Below, in pieces: positions 14,552 through 23,216 of a stretch of DNA of 64,000 bases. Made by a program: the position numbers and the translations under genes. Each line of letters starts with the position of its first letter. The first letter of the stretch is position 1. The notes beneath the pieces were generated by a model. It did no database searches, was not told the DNA's origin, and was given only the letters and a program-made list of their open reading frames with translations. The stretch comes from Peptostreptococcus faecalis (GTDB taxonomy: Bacteria > Bacillota > Clostridia > Peptostreptococcales > Peptostreptococcaceae): positions 310,001-374,000 of the forward strand of contig NZ_OERU01000001.1 of assembly GCF_900240845.1 (NCBI RefSeq), written 5' to 3'.

Positions 14552-15343
14552 CTACTTTATAGAACTTTTAGTAATATCTTGATCAAAGTAATTTTTAGAA
14601 ATTTTAGTTAACGTTCCATCTTCATGCATTTCCTTAATTACTTTGTTAATTTCATCGTAAAGTTTAGAGTCTACTTTTTTTGAAAAAGGATAAGCATTTT
14701 TTTCTTGATACACTACATCTCCAACCTGTTTTAAATCATATCCACTTTCCGATTTTTTAATTGGGAATGTAACTATAGATTCAAAACCAGCATCAGCTCT
14801 CCCCAAATTAACTTCTCCAGACTCATTTCCATCCATAATTACAATATCAATTTTCTTATCTTTATCAAAATTCGATATAAACTCTCGCTCATATCCTGTT
14901 GAATTACATACAAATTTCTTTCCATATAGATCTTCCAAACTATTTATATCGTTACGATCTGATTTAACATATATTTTATATGGATTATAAGCATATATTT
15001 CTGAAAACTTGTATTTTTCTTCTCTTTCTGGAGTAATAGACATTTGGTTTGCAATAACATCAATTTTTTCTGAGTCTAACATCCCCATTAAACCATCAAA
15101 TGATGTCACTTCCCAAACAACTTTTTTATCTAAGCGTTTACTAATTTCATTCCAAACATCAATTTCAAATCCTTTCTTTTTACCATCCTCTTCATAGGTA
15201 AAAGGAAAATGTTTTAAAGATGTTCCAACTCGAATTACTTCCTCTTTTGTTGTTTTTGCATCATTTGTAGTATTGGTTGTCTGGCAACCAACCATAAGTA
15301 GAGACATTATGCAAAACATAATAATAATTTTAATTTTTTTCAC
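14552..15343 (-). CDS. Amino-acid ABC transporter substrate-binding lipoprotein
   Basis: A 263-residue periplasmic-binding-protein type 2 protein (SBP_bac_3 family) with a lipoprotein signal: positively charged start, hydrophobic stretch and lipobox LMVGC with the lipid-bearing Cys at about residue 20. The mature part shows FPFTYEEDGKKKGFEIDVWNEI and the GLMGMLDSEKIDVIANQMSIT region typical of cystine/glutamine binding proteins. Start is GTG with GGAGG 9 bases upstream. It captures the substrate outside the membrane for the adjacent permease. The 640-base leader contains a long RNA hairpin. Confidence 0.92.
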   Translation of the reverse strand: MKKIKIIIMFCIMSLLMVGCQTTNTTNDAKTTKEEVIRVGTSLKHFPFTYEEDGKKKGFEIDVWNEISKRLDKKVVWEVTSFDGLMGMLDSEKIDVIANQMSITPEREEKYKFSEIYAYNPYKIYVKSDRNDINSLEDLYGKKFVCNSTGYEREFISNFDKDKKIDIVIMDGNESGEVNLGRADAGFESIVTFPIKKSESGYDLKQVGDVVYQEKNAYPFSKKVDSKLYDEINKVIKEMHEDGTLTKISKNYFDQDITKSSIK

Positions 15344-15986
15344 TTTTTAAAACCTCCGATTTCTTATTATTTTGAATTAGTAGTGGCAAAGAATATTCGT
15401 ATAATTTATAATGATTTATAAAAATAATGTTGCAAATAACACATCTAATACTTGCTCACTAACAATCAGATGATATCATATATTAAAATTAAAAAACATC
15501 ATAGTTTTGCAATATAGCTTGATTATAGAGTTTTTCAATTCTATAATCAAGTTGTATTGGCATTTATTAAATAGACATATAAATATATCTAAATCGTGAA
15601 AAATATATGAAATCTATATCAAAGTTAATAGAAAATATTGTTATCTAAAGCTATTTATTATAATAGATATATTTTAGTATCAATTATTCCATAATAATAT
15701 ACTCACCCACGCTTCAACTCTATATTCAAAAAATCTATATCATTCACCCTAATTATTTAATTAATAAATAGTTATATCATTTTTTATTTATTAATTTATA
15801 CATTTGTTTTAAAATAAAGTATATTCTTTACTTTGAACTATTACATGATTAAAAATATGGTATACTTATATTATATGCAAATATTTTTAAAATAAAATGA
15901 CTGCGTTCGAAATGTACGATTATAATAATATATTTACATTGTGAATATACTTTAAAAATAAGTTTTATTGAAAGGAGATTTTTCCT
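15344..15986. other. Long divergent intergenic region
   Basis: No open frame of note lies in these 643 very AT-rich bases between the leftward binding-protein gene and the rightward iron-sulfur protein gene. The only clear structure is the long hairpin at 15511-15558. I do not recognise a riboswitch or T-box core. Confidence 0.6.
15511..15558. promoter_or_regulatory. Long near-perfect hairpin in the leader region of the amino-acid transporter
   Basis: The perfect DNA core is CTTGATTATAGA (15518-15529) with its complement at 15540-15551. Allowing G-U pairs the RNA stem extends to about 22 bp with a four-base TTTC loop. It lies some 170-215 bases upstream of the binding-protein GTG. It is not followed directly by a T-run, so an attenuator, an RNA stability element or a protein site are all possible. 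Confidence 0.5.
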
Positions 15987-16967
15987 ATGATTGATATAGA
16001 AAATAAAATATCAAAAGACTGTATACACTGTGGTCTCTGTACACAAAACTGTGATTTTTTAGAAAAATACGATATGTGTCTACAATCTTTTGAGGACAAA
16101 CCAGAGTTAGCATATAATTGTTTTTTATGCGGAAAATGTAAGATTGTTTGTCCCATGGACATAGATGGCAGAGAAATTGCCCTAAGTATGAGAAAAGATC
16201 ATATTGAAAATAATTCTGGAAAGATTAATAGCAAGGGATATTCTGGATTAATCGCTGAAAAGCAAAATTATATATTTAAAAACTATAAAAAAGTTGGTAA
16301 AGGAAAAAGCGCACTTTTTACTGGATGTAATCTATTATCCTATATGCCAAATACTGCCAATAAATTGATAGATGAACTTCATAAGCATGATATAGGTGTT
16401 ATTTTTGATTGTTGCGGAAAACCTATTGCAGAATTGGGATTTGAAGAAAAGGAAAAAATAATTTTAGAGAAGCTAAATGACAAATTCAAAAAAAATAATA
16501 TTGAAGAACTTATAACTGCATGTCCAAACTGCTATTACTATTTAAATGGAAAAGTCGATGTTAAAATCGTTGATATATATACAAAACTTCACGAATTAGG
16601 AATTGGAAATGAAATTGAAAGAGAAAAAATATACCTATTTAGACCATGCCCAGATAGAGAGACCGAAGAAGTGAAAGAAAAACTATACTTGTTTGCCAAA
16701 AATTCTAAATTAGTGGATCTAAATGAGCAATGTTGCGGTGCAGGTGGAGTTGCTTCAGTAAAAGAGTCTGAACTTGCGCAAGGATTTAGAGATGATATAA
16801 AGAAACAATCTAAAGACAAACAAATACATACATACTGTTCAACTTGCACGGGCTTTTTTAGAGCTGAGGGTATAAATGTTACGCACATATTGACTGAAAT
16901 ACTAGGAGTTGATGAATCAAAGCCGGGTATCTCACTATTAAATAGATTAAAATATAAATTTTATTAA
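15987..16967 (+). CDS. Iron-sulfur protein with two 4Fe-4S motifs and CCG domains
   Basis: A 326-residue protein. The N-terminus has two CxxCxxCxxxC ferredoxin clusters (CIHCGLCTQNC, about 9-19, and CFLCGKCKIVC, about 47-57, each followed downstream by Cys-Pro or similar). Two cysteine-rich CCG domains follow (CGKP/CPNC around 150-190 and CCGAGG/CSTC around 250-290), as in GlpC, HdrD/HdrB and LutA relatives. Such subunits pass electrons between quinone or heterodisulfide partners and an oxidoreductase. No partner oxidase is adjacent, so its redox partner is unknown. It starts at ATG with AAGGAGA about 10 bases upstream and is monocistronic, closed by a strong terminator. Confidence 0.88.
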   Translation: MIDIENKISKDCIHCGLCTQNCDFLEKYDMCLQSFEDKPELAYNCFLCGKCKIVCPMDIDGREIALSMRKDHIENNSGKINSKGYSGLIAEKQNYIFKNYKKVGKGKSALFTGCNLLSYMPNTANKLIDELHKHDIGVIFDCCGKPIAELGFEEKEKIILEKLNDKFKKNNIEELITACPNCYYYLNGKVDVKIVDIYTKLHELGIGNEIEREKIYLFRPCPDRETEEVKEKLYLFAKNSKLVDLNEQCCGAGGVASVKESELAQGFRDDIKKQSKDKQIHTYCSTCTGFFRAEGINVTHILTEILGVDESKPGISLLNRLKYKFY

Positions 16968-17063
16968 TAATTTATATTTTAGTAAAAATACTTATATGTG
17001 ATTATGTTTTTTCATTTTTGTATACTTAGAAATAATGTTTTATTGACATTAGATTTTTAATTT

Positions 17064-17104
17064 AAAAGGAATAAGTAGGATAATAAATCCTACTTATTCC
17101 TTTT
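17064..17104. terminator. Bidirectional terminator between convergent genes
   Basis: A perfect 18-bp stem (17064-17081 with 17087-17104), a five-base loop and A/T tracts on both sides serve the iron-sulfur gene on the plus strand and possibly the small gene on the minus strand. Confidence 0.9.
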
Positions 17105-17159
17105 TATTGTTTTTATAAACATTAAAAATCAGATTAGTTATTGTTTTTTGTACGAGTTT

Positions 17160-17447
17160 TTATGCTTTACCTATTGGTTCTGCTAAGTAAAAAAATATAA
17201 CTTTCTTAACTGCCCATTTGTAGTGATTTGCAAAAGGAGAGTTAGAATTCTCATCTTTTACAATATACATTGTTTTTTTAGAATCATCTTCAAATTCTTC
17301 TATATCCGACAGTATAAGAGGGATTGAGTCTCCAGAAAATATAGTTAGCAGTTTTGTCCTAATAGCCATCTCTGGAGTAATATGGCTAAATAGAAAAATA
17401 CTAGCGACTACTATTAATAAATATATTATTTTTTTTGTATTTTTCAT
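17160..17447 (-). CDS. Small membrane-anchored or secreted protein of unknown function
   Basis: I do not recognise this 95-residue protein. It has a basic start, one hydrophobic helix (about residues 7-21) that could be a signal peptide or anchor, then a hydrophilic part with an acidic patch (SDIEEFEDDSKKT) and a more hydrophobic C-terminus. AAGGAGGT lies directly upstream of the ATG, which makes expression likely. It is alone on its strand between a terminator and the aminopeptidase gene; the 115-base gap upstream could hold its own promoter. Confidence 0.7.
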   Translation of the reverse strand: MKNTKKIIYLLIVVASIFLFSHITPEMAIRTKLLTIFSGDSIPLILSDIEEFEDDSKKTMYIVKDENSNSPFANHYKWAVKKVIFFYLAEPIGKA

Positions 17448-17562
17448 AAGAATACCTCCTTACGGGTATCTTTGCTATTTTGAGATGGTGCACTTAATTA
17501 TAAAATTCAGCTTATAATATGATATTTCTCTTATTATGATATTTCTCTTATATAGATGCGTT

Positions 17563-18927
17563 TTATATTTGGTAAAACCTATAAAAGCTTTCATAGTACA
17601 TTCTATAATCCTCTACATTTGCAAGCTCCCTCACAGAATGCATTGCAAGTATAGGTATCCCGACATCGACAATCGGAATAGATAATCTTGATGAAGTAAT
17701 TGAACCAATAGTTCCTCCACTTCTTTTATCGGATCTATTCGCAAAGTCTTGACATTTTATATCATATTTATTACAAAGTTCTCTGTAAATTGATGCGGTG
17801 TACGAATCACTCGCATAAGCCTTACCTGCATGAATTTTTATAGCTGGTCCTCCTCCAAATACTGGTTTATTCGTTGGATCACTTTCCTCCGGCTTATTGG
17901 GGTGAGTAGTATGTGCTAAATCAGCAGAAATCATAAAAGATTTTTTTAGACTTCTAATTGTGTCTTCTCTATCTTTATTCAAAGATAGACATATTCTTTC
18001 TATAGTATTTGCTAAAAAATCTGAGTCAGCACCTTCTTTAGATTGGCTACCGACTTCTTCATTGTTAAATATAGCAATCATATTCACACCGTTGAAATTT
18101 GACATATCTTCATTATCTTTTTTGACATCTTCTTCCTGTAATGAATCTATAAATGCAAGTGTGCTAGCATGTACACTCGCTAGGTTGTCTAGTCTTGCAC
18201 AAGATATAAATTCATCTTTTTCACCAATTATAGACCCTTTTTCATATTCGTATAAAAATAAATCATAATCCAAAATATCTTTGGTATCTATTTCTTCGTT
18301 TAATATATTACCAATTTCGTTTGATATAAAGTTTTTAAAATAACCTTTTTTTTCTTTTATTCCACCATTATTTAAAATTAAAGGCATCACATCATTTTGT
18401 TTGTTGTAATTATATCCTGTGTTTATATCTCTATTCATGTGTATTGCCAAATTTGGAATAATACAAATTGGTTTATCTATTTTTATTATAACTTCTCTTG
18501 GATTAAATACATCATCTTCATTTCTTAGAAACACTCTACCTGCTATAGCAAGAGGTCTGTCAAACCAACTACTAATTATCATACCTCCGTATGGTTCTAC
18601 ATTTAGTTTTATTTGTTCTCCAATTTTCACCTCTGGATTTGACTTGATTCTAAATGTAGGGGAATCACTATGGCTTCCTATTATTCTGAATCCATCTTCT
18701 TCAACACTGCTTCCTTTGATATTAAAAGCTACTAATGAAGATGATCCTTCTGACACAAAATATCTTCTACCTACTTTTAAATCCCATTTATCGCTTACTT
18801 TTAATTCTTGAAATTCATGATTTTCCAACCACTGTTTTGTATTTTCTACTGCATTGTACATTGTCGGACTATCATTTATGAAATCAATTAAATTGTTAGA
18901 TATTTCCACTGAATCTTTTCTTAGCAT
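17563..18927 (-). CDS. M18 family aminopeptidase
   Basis: A 454-residue cytosolic metallo-aminopeptidase of the aspartyl-aminopeptidase type. Family blocks are visible: GSHSDSPTFRIK (first metal His/Asp, about 84-95), IFNNEEVGSQSKEGA (Glu pair, about 286-300), the HTTHPNKPEESDPTNKP segment, and a C-terminal VDVGIPILAMHSVRELA block with the last metal His. The length fits PepC/ApeB-type enzymes. It removes N-terminal residues from peptides in a dinuclear-metal site and assembles into large oligomers. GGAGG precedes the ATG. It lies 43 bases after the pcrA stop on the same strand and may be cotranscribed with that gene. Confidence 0.93.
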   Translation of the reverse strand: MLRKDSVEISNNLIDFINDSPTMYNAVENTKQWLENHEFQELKVSDKWDLKVGRRYFVSEGSSSLVAFNIKGSSVEEDGFRIIGSHSDSPTFRIKSNPEVKIGEQIKLNVEPYGGMIISSWFDRPLAIAGRVFLRNEDDVFNPREVIIKIDKPICIIPNLAIHMNRDINTGYNYNKQNDVMPLILNNGGIKEKKGYFKNFISNEIGNILNEEIDTKDILDYDLFLYEYEKGSIIGEKDEFISCARLDNLASVHASTLAFIDSLQEEDVKKDNEDMSNFNGVNMIAIFNNEEVGSQSKEGADSDFLANTIERICLSLNKDREDTIRSLKKSFMISADLAHTTHPNKPEESDPTNKPVFGGGPAIKIHAGKAYASDSYTASIYRELCNKYDIKCQDFANRSDKRSGGTIGSITSSRLSIPIVDVGIPILAMHSVRELANVEDYRMYYESFYRFYQI

Positions 18928-18970
18928 TCTCTTCCTCCAAAATATAGTTATTTTGCAATTAATTTATAAG

Positions 18971-21316
18971 TTAATATTTTTCAACTTCGATTGTAGTATA
19001 TTCTAGATTTATTTTTTTTACACCCTTTTTATTAAATGCAACTGTTATTTCTGCACCCATTTTTGATATTATTGATCCTTCACCAAATTTTGGATGTACT
19101 ATTTTTGATCCGATTTTAACCTTAGGGATACTATCTGCATCGTAAGAATCATATCCAGCACCTTCTCCTTTTGGCACTGATTCTTTTGTTTCATCTCCAT
19201 CTTCTGTATTTGATTTTTTATTTACTATCTTTGCACCCATATTTTTTGCAGCTGATATATTCATGTTATTTTTGTATTTTTCTGCATATTTTTTTATTAA
19301 GCTGTAGTCTGCATCAGAATATTCTTTTACTCTTACAGGAGAGTCTAAAACTTCTACAGTTTCTTCTGGTAATTCTTTTAAAAATCTTGACTTCATATTT
19401 ACAGAAGTCTTTCCATAAAGTGTTCTACTTGCAGTATGAGTAAGGTAAAGTTCCTTCATGGCTCGTGTAATCCCAACATAGCACAGTCTTCTTTCTTCTT
19501 CTATATCCGACTCGCTCAAATTAGCTATAGCTCTTGCAATAGGGAATATTTTTTCTTCCATTCCAACTATAAAAACTACTGGAAATTCAAGTCCCTTTGC
19601 TGAATGCATCGTCATCAATGATACTTTTGCCACATCTTCTTCATCTTCATCGCTTACATCGCTCGAAAGTGATATATTAGCTAAAAAGTTTTCTAAGTTT
19701 TTTTCTTCTTCGTCAACTAGATCAGATTCTTCATATTCAATCGCAATAGATATAAACTCGTTTAAGTTATCTATTCTGTCCTGAGCCTCTTCTGCTTTTC
19801 CGTTTTGAAGCTTCTCATTTTTCGCTATAATTTCTTCTAATTCATTTGTATATCCTGTCAAATCTAGTATTTTTTCGACCATCTTGCTAGGGGAATATGT
19901 TTCTGAAATACTTCTAAATAATCCTACTAAATCTATAAAATCATTTATACCTTTTTTTGATCTAGTTGATATATCAGAGTTATTATCAATATCCAAAAGA
20001 ACAGAATACACGCTTTCTTTCATCAATCCGGCTCTATCCTCAAGTTTTTCTATTGTTCTAAGTCCAATTCCTCTTCTAGGAATGTTAATTACTCTCTTTA
20101 CAGAAATATCATCTTGTGGATTCACTATGACCCTTAGATACGCCAGTAGGTCTTTAATTTCTTTTCTCTCATAAAACTTAGTTCCTCCATATATATTATA
20201 TGGTACTTGGAACCTATTCAAAGCATCTTCAACAGCTCTTGCTTGGGCATTTGCTCTGTATAAAACAGCATATTCGTTATATGGTCTTCCAGTGGTTCTA
20301 GAATTTTCATATATTTCATTTACAACAAAATTGGCTTCTTCTACTTCATTTTGCAAAAGTTTTATTTTTACAGGTGCACCCTCTTTTTTATCACTCCATA
20401 ATTTTTTCTTTTTTCTCTCTATATTATTTGATATCAAGTGATTTGCCGTATCTAAAATCACTTGTGTCGATCTATAATTTTGTTCTAATTTTACTACAAA
20501 TACATCTTCATAGTCTTTTTCAAATTCCAAAATATTCCTTATATCTGCGCCTCTCCAACCGTATATACTCTGATCATCATCTCCAACTACGCAAATATTT
20601 TGGTGTCCCATTGCAATCATTTTTATAAGTTCATACTGAGCTCTAGATGTATCCTGGTATTCATCTACCATCAAATATCTAAATTTACCTCTATAAAAAT
20701 TCAACACGTCTTCATTATCTCTTAACAACTCTACTGTCTTAACGATAAGATCATCAAAGTCAAGGGCATTATTTCTCTTTAATCTGTCTTGATATATTGA
20801 ATATACATCGGCTACAGTTTGCAACCACTTATCGCCTGAGGCTTGTCTTGCAAATTCTCTAGGACCCATAAGCTTGTCTTTAGCAGACGAAATTTCAGAT
20901 ATCATACCTCTAGGTTCAAACTTCTTATCATTTAGATCCAGTTCTTTTATACACTCTTTAATTAGAGTCATCTGATCTGCAGAGTCGTATATTACAAAAC
21001 TTCTGTTATATCCGATTTTATTTATATCTTTTCTAAGTATTCTCACGCAAATTGAATGGAAAGTAGATATCCACATATCCCTTGAGTTTTCACCAATTAG
21101 TTTTTCTACTCTTTCCCTCATTTCATTTGCTGCCTTATTTGTGAATGTAATTGCAAGTATATTGCTTGGATTCACATCTTTATTTTCAACTAAATATGCT
21201 ATTCTAGTAGTCAACACTTTTGTTTTTCCAGATCCAGCACCAGCCAGTATCAGTACCGGTCCTTCTGTTTTTTCAACGGCTTTTCGTTGATCTGGATTTA
21301 AATCATCTATATTCAT
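18971..21316 (-). CDS. pcrA: ATP-dependent DNA helicase PcrA (UvrD/Rep family)
   Basis: A 781-residue superfamily 1A 3'-5' helicase. Visible motifs include LNPDQRKAV (Q motif), Walker A AGAGSGKTKVL, DEYQDTSRAQYE (motif II), GDDDQSIYGWRGAD (motif III), EQNYRST, TMHSAKGLEF (motif V) and a late GITRA motif. The C-terminal VKIGSKIVHPKFGEG is the Tudor-like domain that contacts RNA polymerase in PcrA. The ATG at 21316 is chosen because GGAGG lies just before it; the in-frame codon four triplets upstream is not a better start. PcrA acts in nucleotide excision repair, replication of rolling-circle plasmids and removal of stalled polymerase. Confidence 0.97.
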   Translation of the reverse strand: MNIDDLNPDQRKAVEKTEGPVLILAGAGSGKTKVLTTRIAYLVENKDVNPSNILAITFTNKAANEMRERVEKLIGENSRDMWISTFHSICVRILRKDINKIGYNRSFVIYDSADQMTLIKECIKELDLNDKKFEPRGMISEISSAKDKLMGPREFARQASGDKWLQTVADVYSIYQDRLKRNNALDFDDLIVKTVELLRDNEDVLNFYRGKFRYLMVDEYQDTSRAQYELIKMIAMGHQNICVVGDDDQSIYGWRGADIRNILEFEKDYEDVFVVKLEQNYRSTQVILDTANHLISNNIERKKKKLWSDKKEGAPVKIKLLQNEVEEANFVVNEIYENSRTTGRPYNEYAVLYRANAQARAVEDALNRFQVPYNIYGGTKFYERKEIKDLLAYLRVIVNPQDDISVKRVINIPRRGIGLRTIEKLEDRAGLMKESVYSVLLDIDNNSDISTRSKKGINDFIDLVGLFRSISETYSPSKMVEKILDLTGYTNELEEIIAKNEKLQNGKAEEAQDRIDNLNEFISIAIEYEESDLVDEEEKNLENFLANISLSSDVSDEDEEDVAKVSLMTMHSAKGLEFPVVFIVGMEEKIFPIARAIANLSESDIEEERRLCYVGITRAMKELYLTHTASRTLYGKTSVNMKSRFLKELPEETVEVLDSPVRVKEYSDADYSLIKKYAEKYKNNMNISAAKNMGAKIVNKKSNTEDGDETKESVPKGEGAGYDSYDADSIPKVKIGSKIVHPKFGEGSIISKMGAEITVAFNKKGVKKINLEYTTIEVEKY

Positions 21317-21641
21317 AACAACCTCCAACTTCTAAACAACTATGCTTATATAAACTTTTTTATAATAAAATCAATCTTTACAAGAGCTTTAATTCAAGCT
21401 CTCATCGTCTTTTAATTTATATTTTTAATCTTAAAATAATATTTCTTCACTCACCGTTATATTATACCATGTATTGAAAGCAATATAATAATTTAAATTC
21501 CCCTTTATTCATAATTATTATCTATTGAAATAAAAACGCAATTATTCTATAGTAAAAATATACTATATGATGGTATAATAAGTAATATCGTATTTCTGTA
21601 TTAATTATGCGATGCTATTTTTTAATAAAGGACGTGTTGAT
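21317..21641. other. Divergent intergenic region with promoter for the DUF1461-like gene
   Basis: This stretch separates pcrA (leftward) from a rightward membrane-protein gene. It contains TGGTATAAT at 21571-21579, an extended -10 element for the rightward gene, and a small AGAGCTT/AAGCTCT hairpin at about 21383-21403 of unknown role. No gene was found. Confidence 0.55.
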
Positions 21642-22301
21642 TTGGAAACTTCTAAAATGAATTTGTTCGCTAAAATAATGAAAAGTACAATAGGTTTGTG
21701 GCTAATATCTTTGGTGATTCTTTTTGTGTTTTTTTTTAAGCCACTCTATTATTTTGATATTCGCTATCTAAATATACCTCAAGAATCTGGATATAGTGAA
21801 CACATTATTAAAAAAAATTACAATTACATATTAGATTATAATTTGAATTTTAAGGATTCAAATTTCGACTTGCCAGATATTAAATCTTCCACAAATGGTA
21901 AAATACACTTTGCCGATGTAAGAAACTTGGTACAGTTATTGATTAAAATTGCTATTTTATTTACTGTTACTTCAATAATAGGTATTTTTTATTGTATTAA
22001 GCACAAGTACTATAAAATCTTTCTTGAAGCTGCACTACAACTTATTTTCTTACCAGCAATACTAGCTTTGCCTTTTGCAGTTGATTTTACTAGTAGTTTT
22101 GTCATTTTTCATAAAATTCTTTTTAGAAATGACCATTGGAGCTTTGATGCAAGTTTGGATCCAGTAATAAATATATTACCTGAGGCATTTTTCTTTCACA
22201 GTGGAGCCTTAATAATTTTTTTATTATTTATTTTATCTTCACTTTTTTTTGTATTTTATGCTAAAATAAAAAGAACTAATTTTACTAAATCTATAAAATA
22301 G
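21642..22301 (+). CDS. DUF1461 (TIGR01906-like) integral membrane protein
   Basis: A protein of about 219 residues with four predicted membrane helices and the arrangement of the TIGR01906/DUF1461 family: a first helix, an external segment ending in KIHFADVRNL, two central helices and then FHKILFRNDHWSFDASLDPVINILPEAFF before the last helix. The family function is unknown. The TTG at 21642 is preferred because AAAGGA precedes it by nine bases; the frame also has an ATG at 21612 without a ribosome binding site. It lies upstream of an FNT channel gene on the same strand. Confidence 0.78.
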   Translation: METSKMNLFAKIMKSTIGLWLISLVILFVFFFKPLYYFDIRYLNIPQESGYSEHIIKKNYNYILDYNLNFKDSNFDLPDIKSSTNGKIHFADVRNLVQLLIKIAILFTVTSIIGIFYCIKHKYYKIFLEAALQLIFLPAILALPFAVDFTSSFVIFHKILFRNDHWSFDASLDPVINILPEAFFFHSGALIIFLLFILSSLFFVFYAKIKRTNFTKSIK

Positions 22302-22373
22302 CTTTTGAATTTTTTAATAAAGCTTTTTTTATATGAAATAAAAACAAATAAATTTGAAAGGAAGAAATATATA

Positions 22374-23147
22374 ATGTATGATGAAATTATCGAAAAACTT
22401 TCCCAAGTAGCCGAAAATAAGGCTTCTCGTTGTAAAGAAAGCAAATTTAAGTATTTACTTTCTTCTGCTTTAGCAGGCTGCTATGTCGGACTTGGTGTTT
22501 TATTTTCCTTTACCACTGCTGGTATACTTTACGGAGCAAATAGCCCATATTATAAAATAGCTATGGGCATAGCTTTTACAATTGCCCTTGTATTTGTAGT
22601 ATTTACAGGTACAGATTTATTTACAGGGAATAACTATGTAATGACTGTTGCTAAATTAAATAAAAGAGCTACAATGTCTGAACTTCTATCTGTTTGGGCT
22701 ACTAGTTGGATTGGTAATTTAATAGGAGCACTAATATTATCACTGATATTTGTAGGAAGTGGATTAGTAAATAACTCAACCATGGAATTTTTCGCAAAAG
22801 TAGCTTTAGATAAGTCCAGTTTGCCATTTATTCCTCTATTTTTGAGAGCTGTACTTTGTAACTTTGTTGTTTGTCTCGCAATGTTTTTTGCTTACAAACT
22901 AAAAGATGATACAGCTAGGCTAATTCTAGTAGCAATGTGTTTAGCTACTTTTATTATCACAGGTTTCGAACATAGCATAGCTAATATGACGGTATATGCA
23001 GTTGCTCTAATGTCAAGCAATATCACTACAATAAGTTTTTCAAGTGCTGCATACGCTTTAGCTGTTGCAACTCTTGGTAATATAGTCGGTGGAGCTTTCT
23101 TTTTAGGATTTAGTACATTTGCACTTAGAAGCAAGCAATTATCATAA
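22374..23147 (+). CDS. Formate/nitrite transporter (FNT) family channel
   Basis: A 257-residue membrane protein with the six-helix FNT fold. Family marks include AGCYVGLGVLFSF near the start, GTDLFTGNNYVMT (about 80-92), the NWVCN-equivalent segment LCNFVVCLAMF and the final GNIVGGAFFLG. FNT proteins are pentameric channels for formate, nitrite, hydrosulfide or lactate with protons; which anion applies here is not decided by sequence alone. In a fermenting anaerobe formate export is the simplest guess. The ATG at 22374 follows GAAAGGAAG. The upstream ATG at 22305 would add 23 residues unlike the family. Confidence 0.92.
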   Translation: MYDEIIEKLSQVAENKASRCKESKFKYLLSSALAGCYVGLGVLFSFTTAGILYGANSPYYKIAMGIAFTIALVFVVFTGTDLFTGNNYVMTVAKLNKRATMSELLSVWATSWIGNLIGALILSLIFVGSGLVNNSTMEFFAKVALDKSSLPFIPLFLRAVLCNFVVCLAMFFAYKLKDDTARLILVAMCLATFIITGFEHSIANMTVYAVALMSSNITTISFSSAAYALAVATLGNIVGGAFFLGFSTFALRSKQLS

Positions 23148-23169
23148 ATAAAAATACATAATAAATAAT

Positions 23170-23206
23170 AAAAAAAGATAGAAAGTAAAGCTTTCTATCT
23201 TTTTTA
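23170..23206. terminator. Bidirectional terminator between FNT gene and metal transporter genes
   Basis: AAAAAAGATAGAAAG pairs perfectly with CTTTCTATCTTTTTT at 23191-23205 across a short loop, placed between convergent genes. Confidence 0.9.
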
Positions 23207-23216
23207 TTAAAATATT

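Noticed and set aside
15344-15986. Search for T-box, lysine or SAM riboswitch in the long gap upstream of the amino-acid binding protein
   Set aside because: No T-box sequence, no specifier-loop arrangement and no kink-turn pattern recognised; only one simple hairpin is evident.
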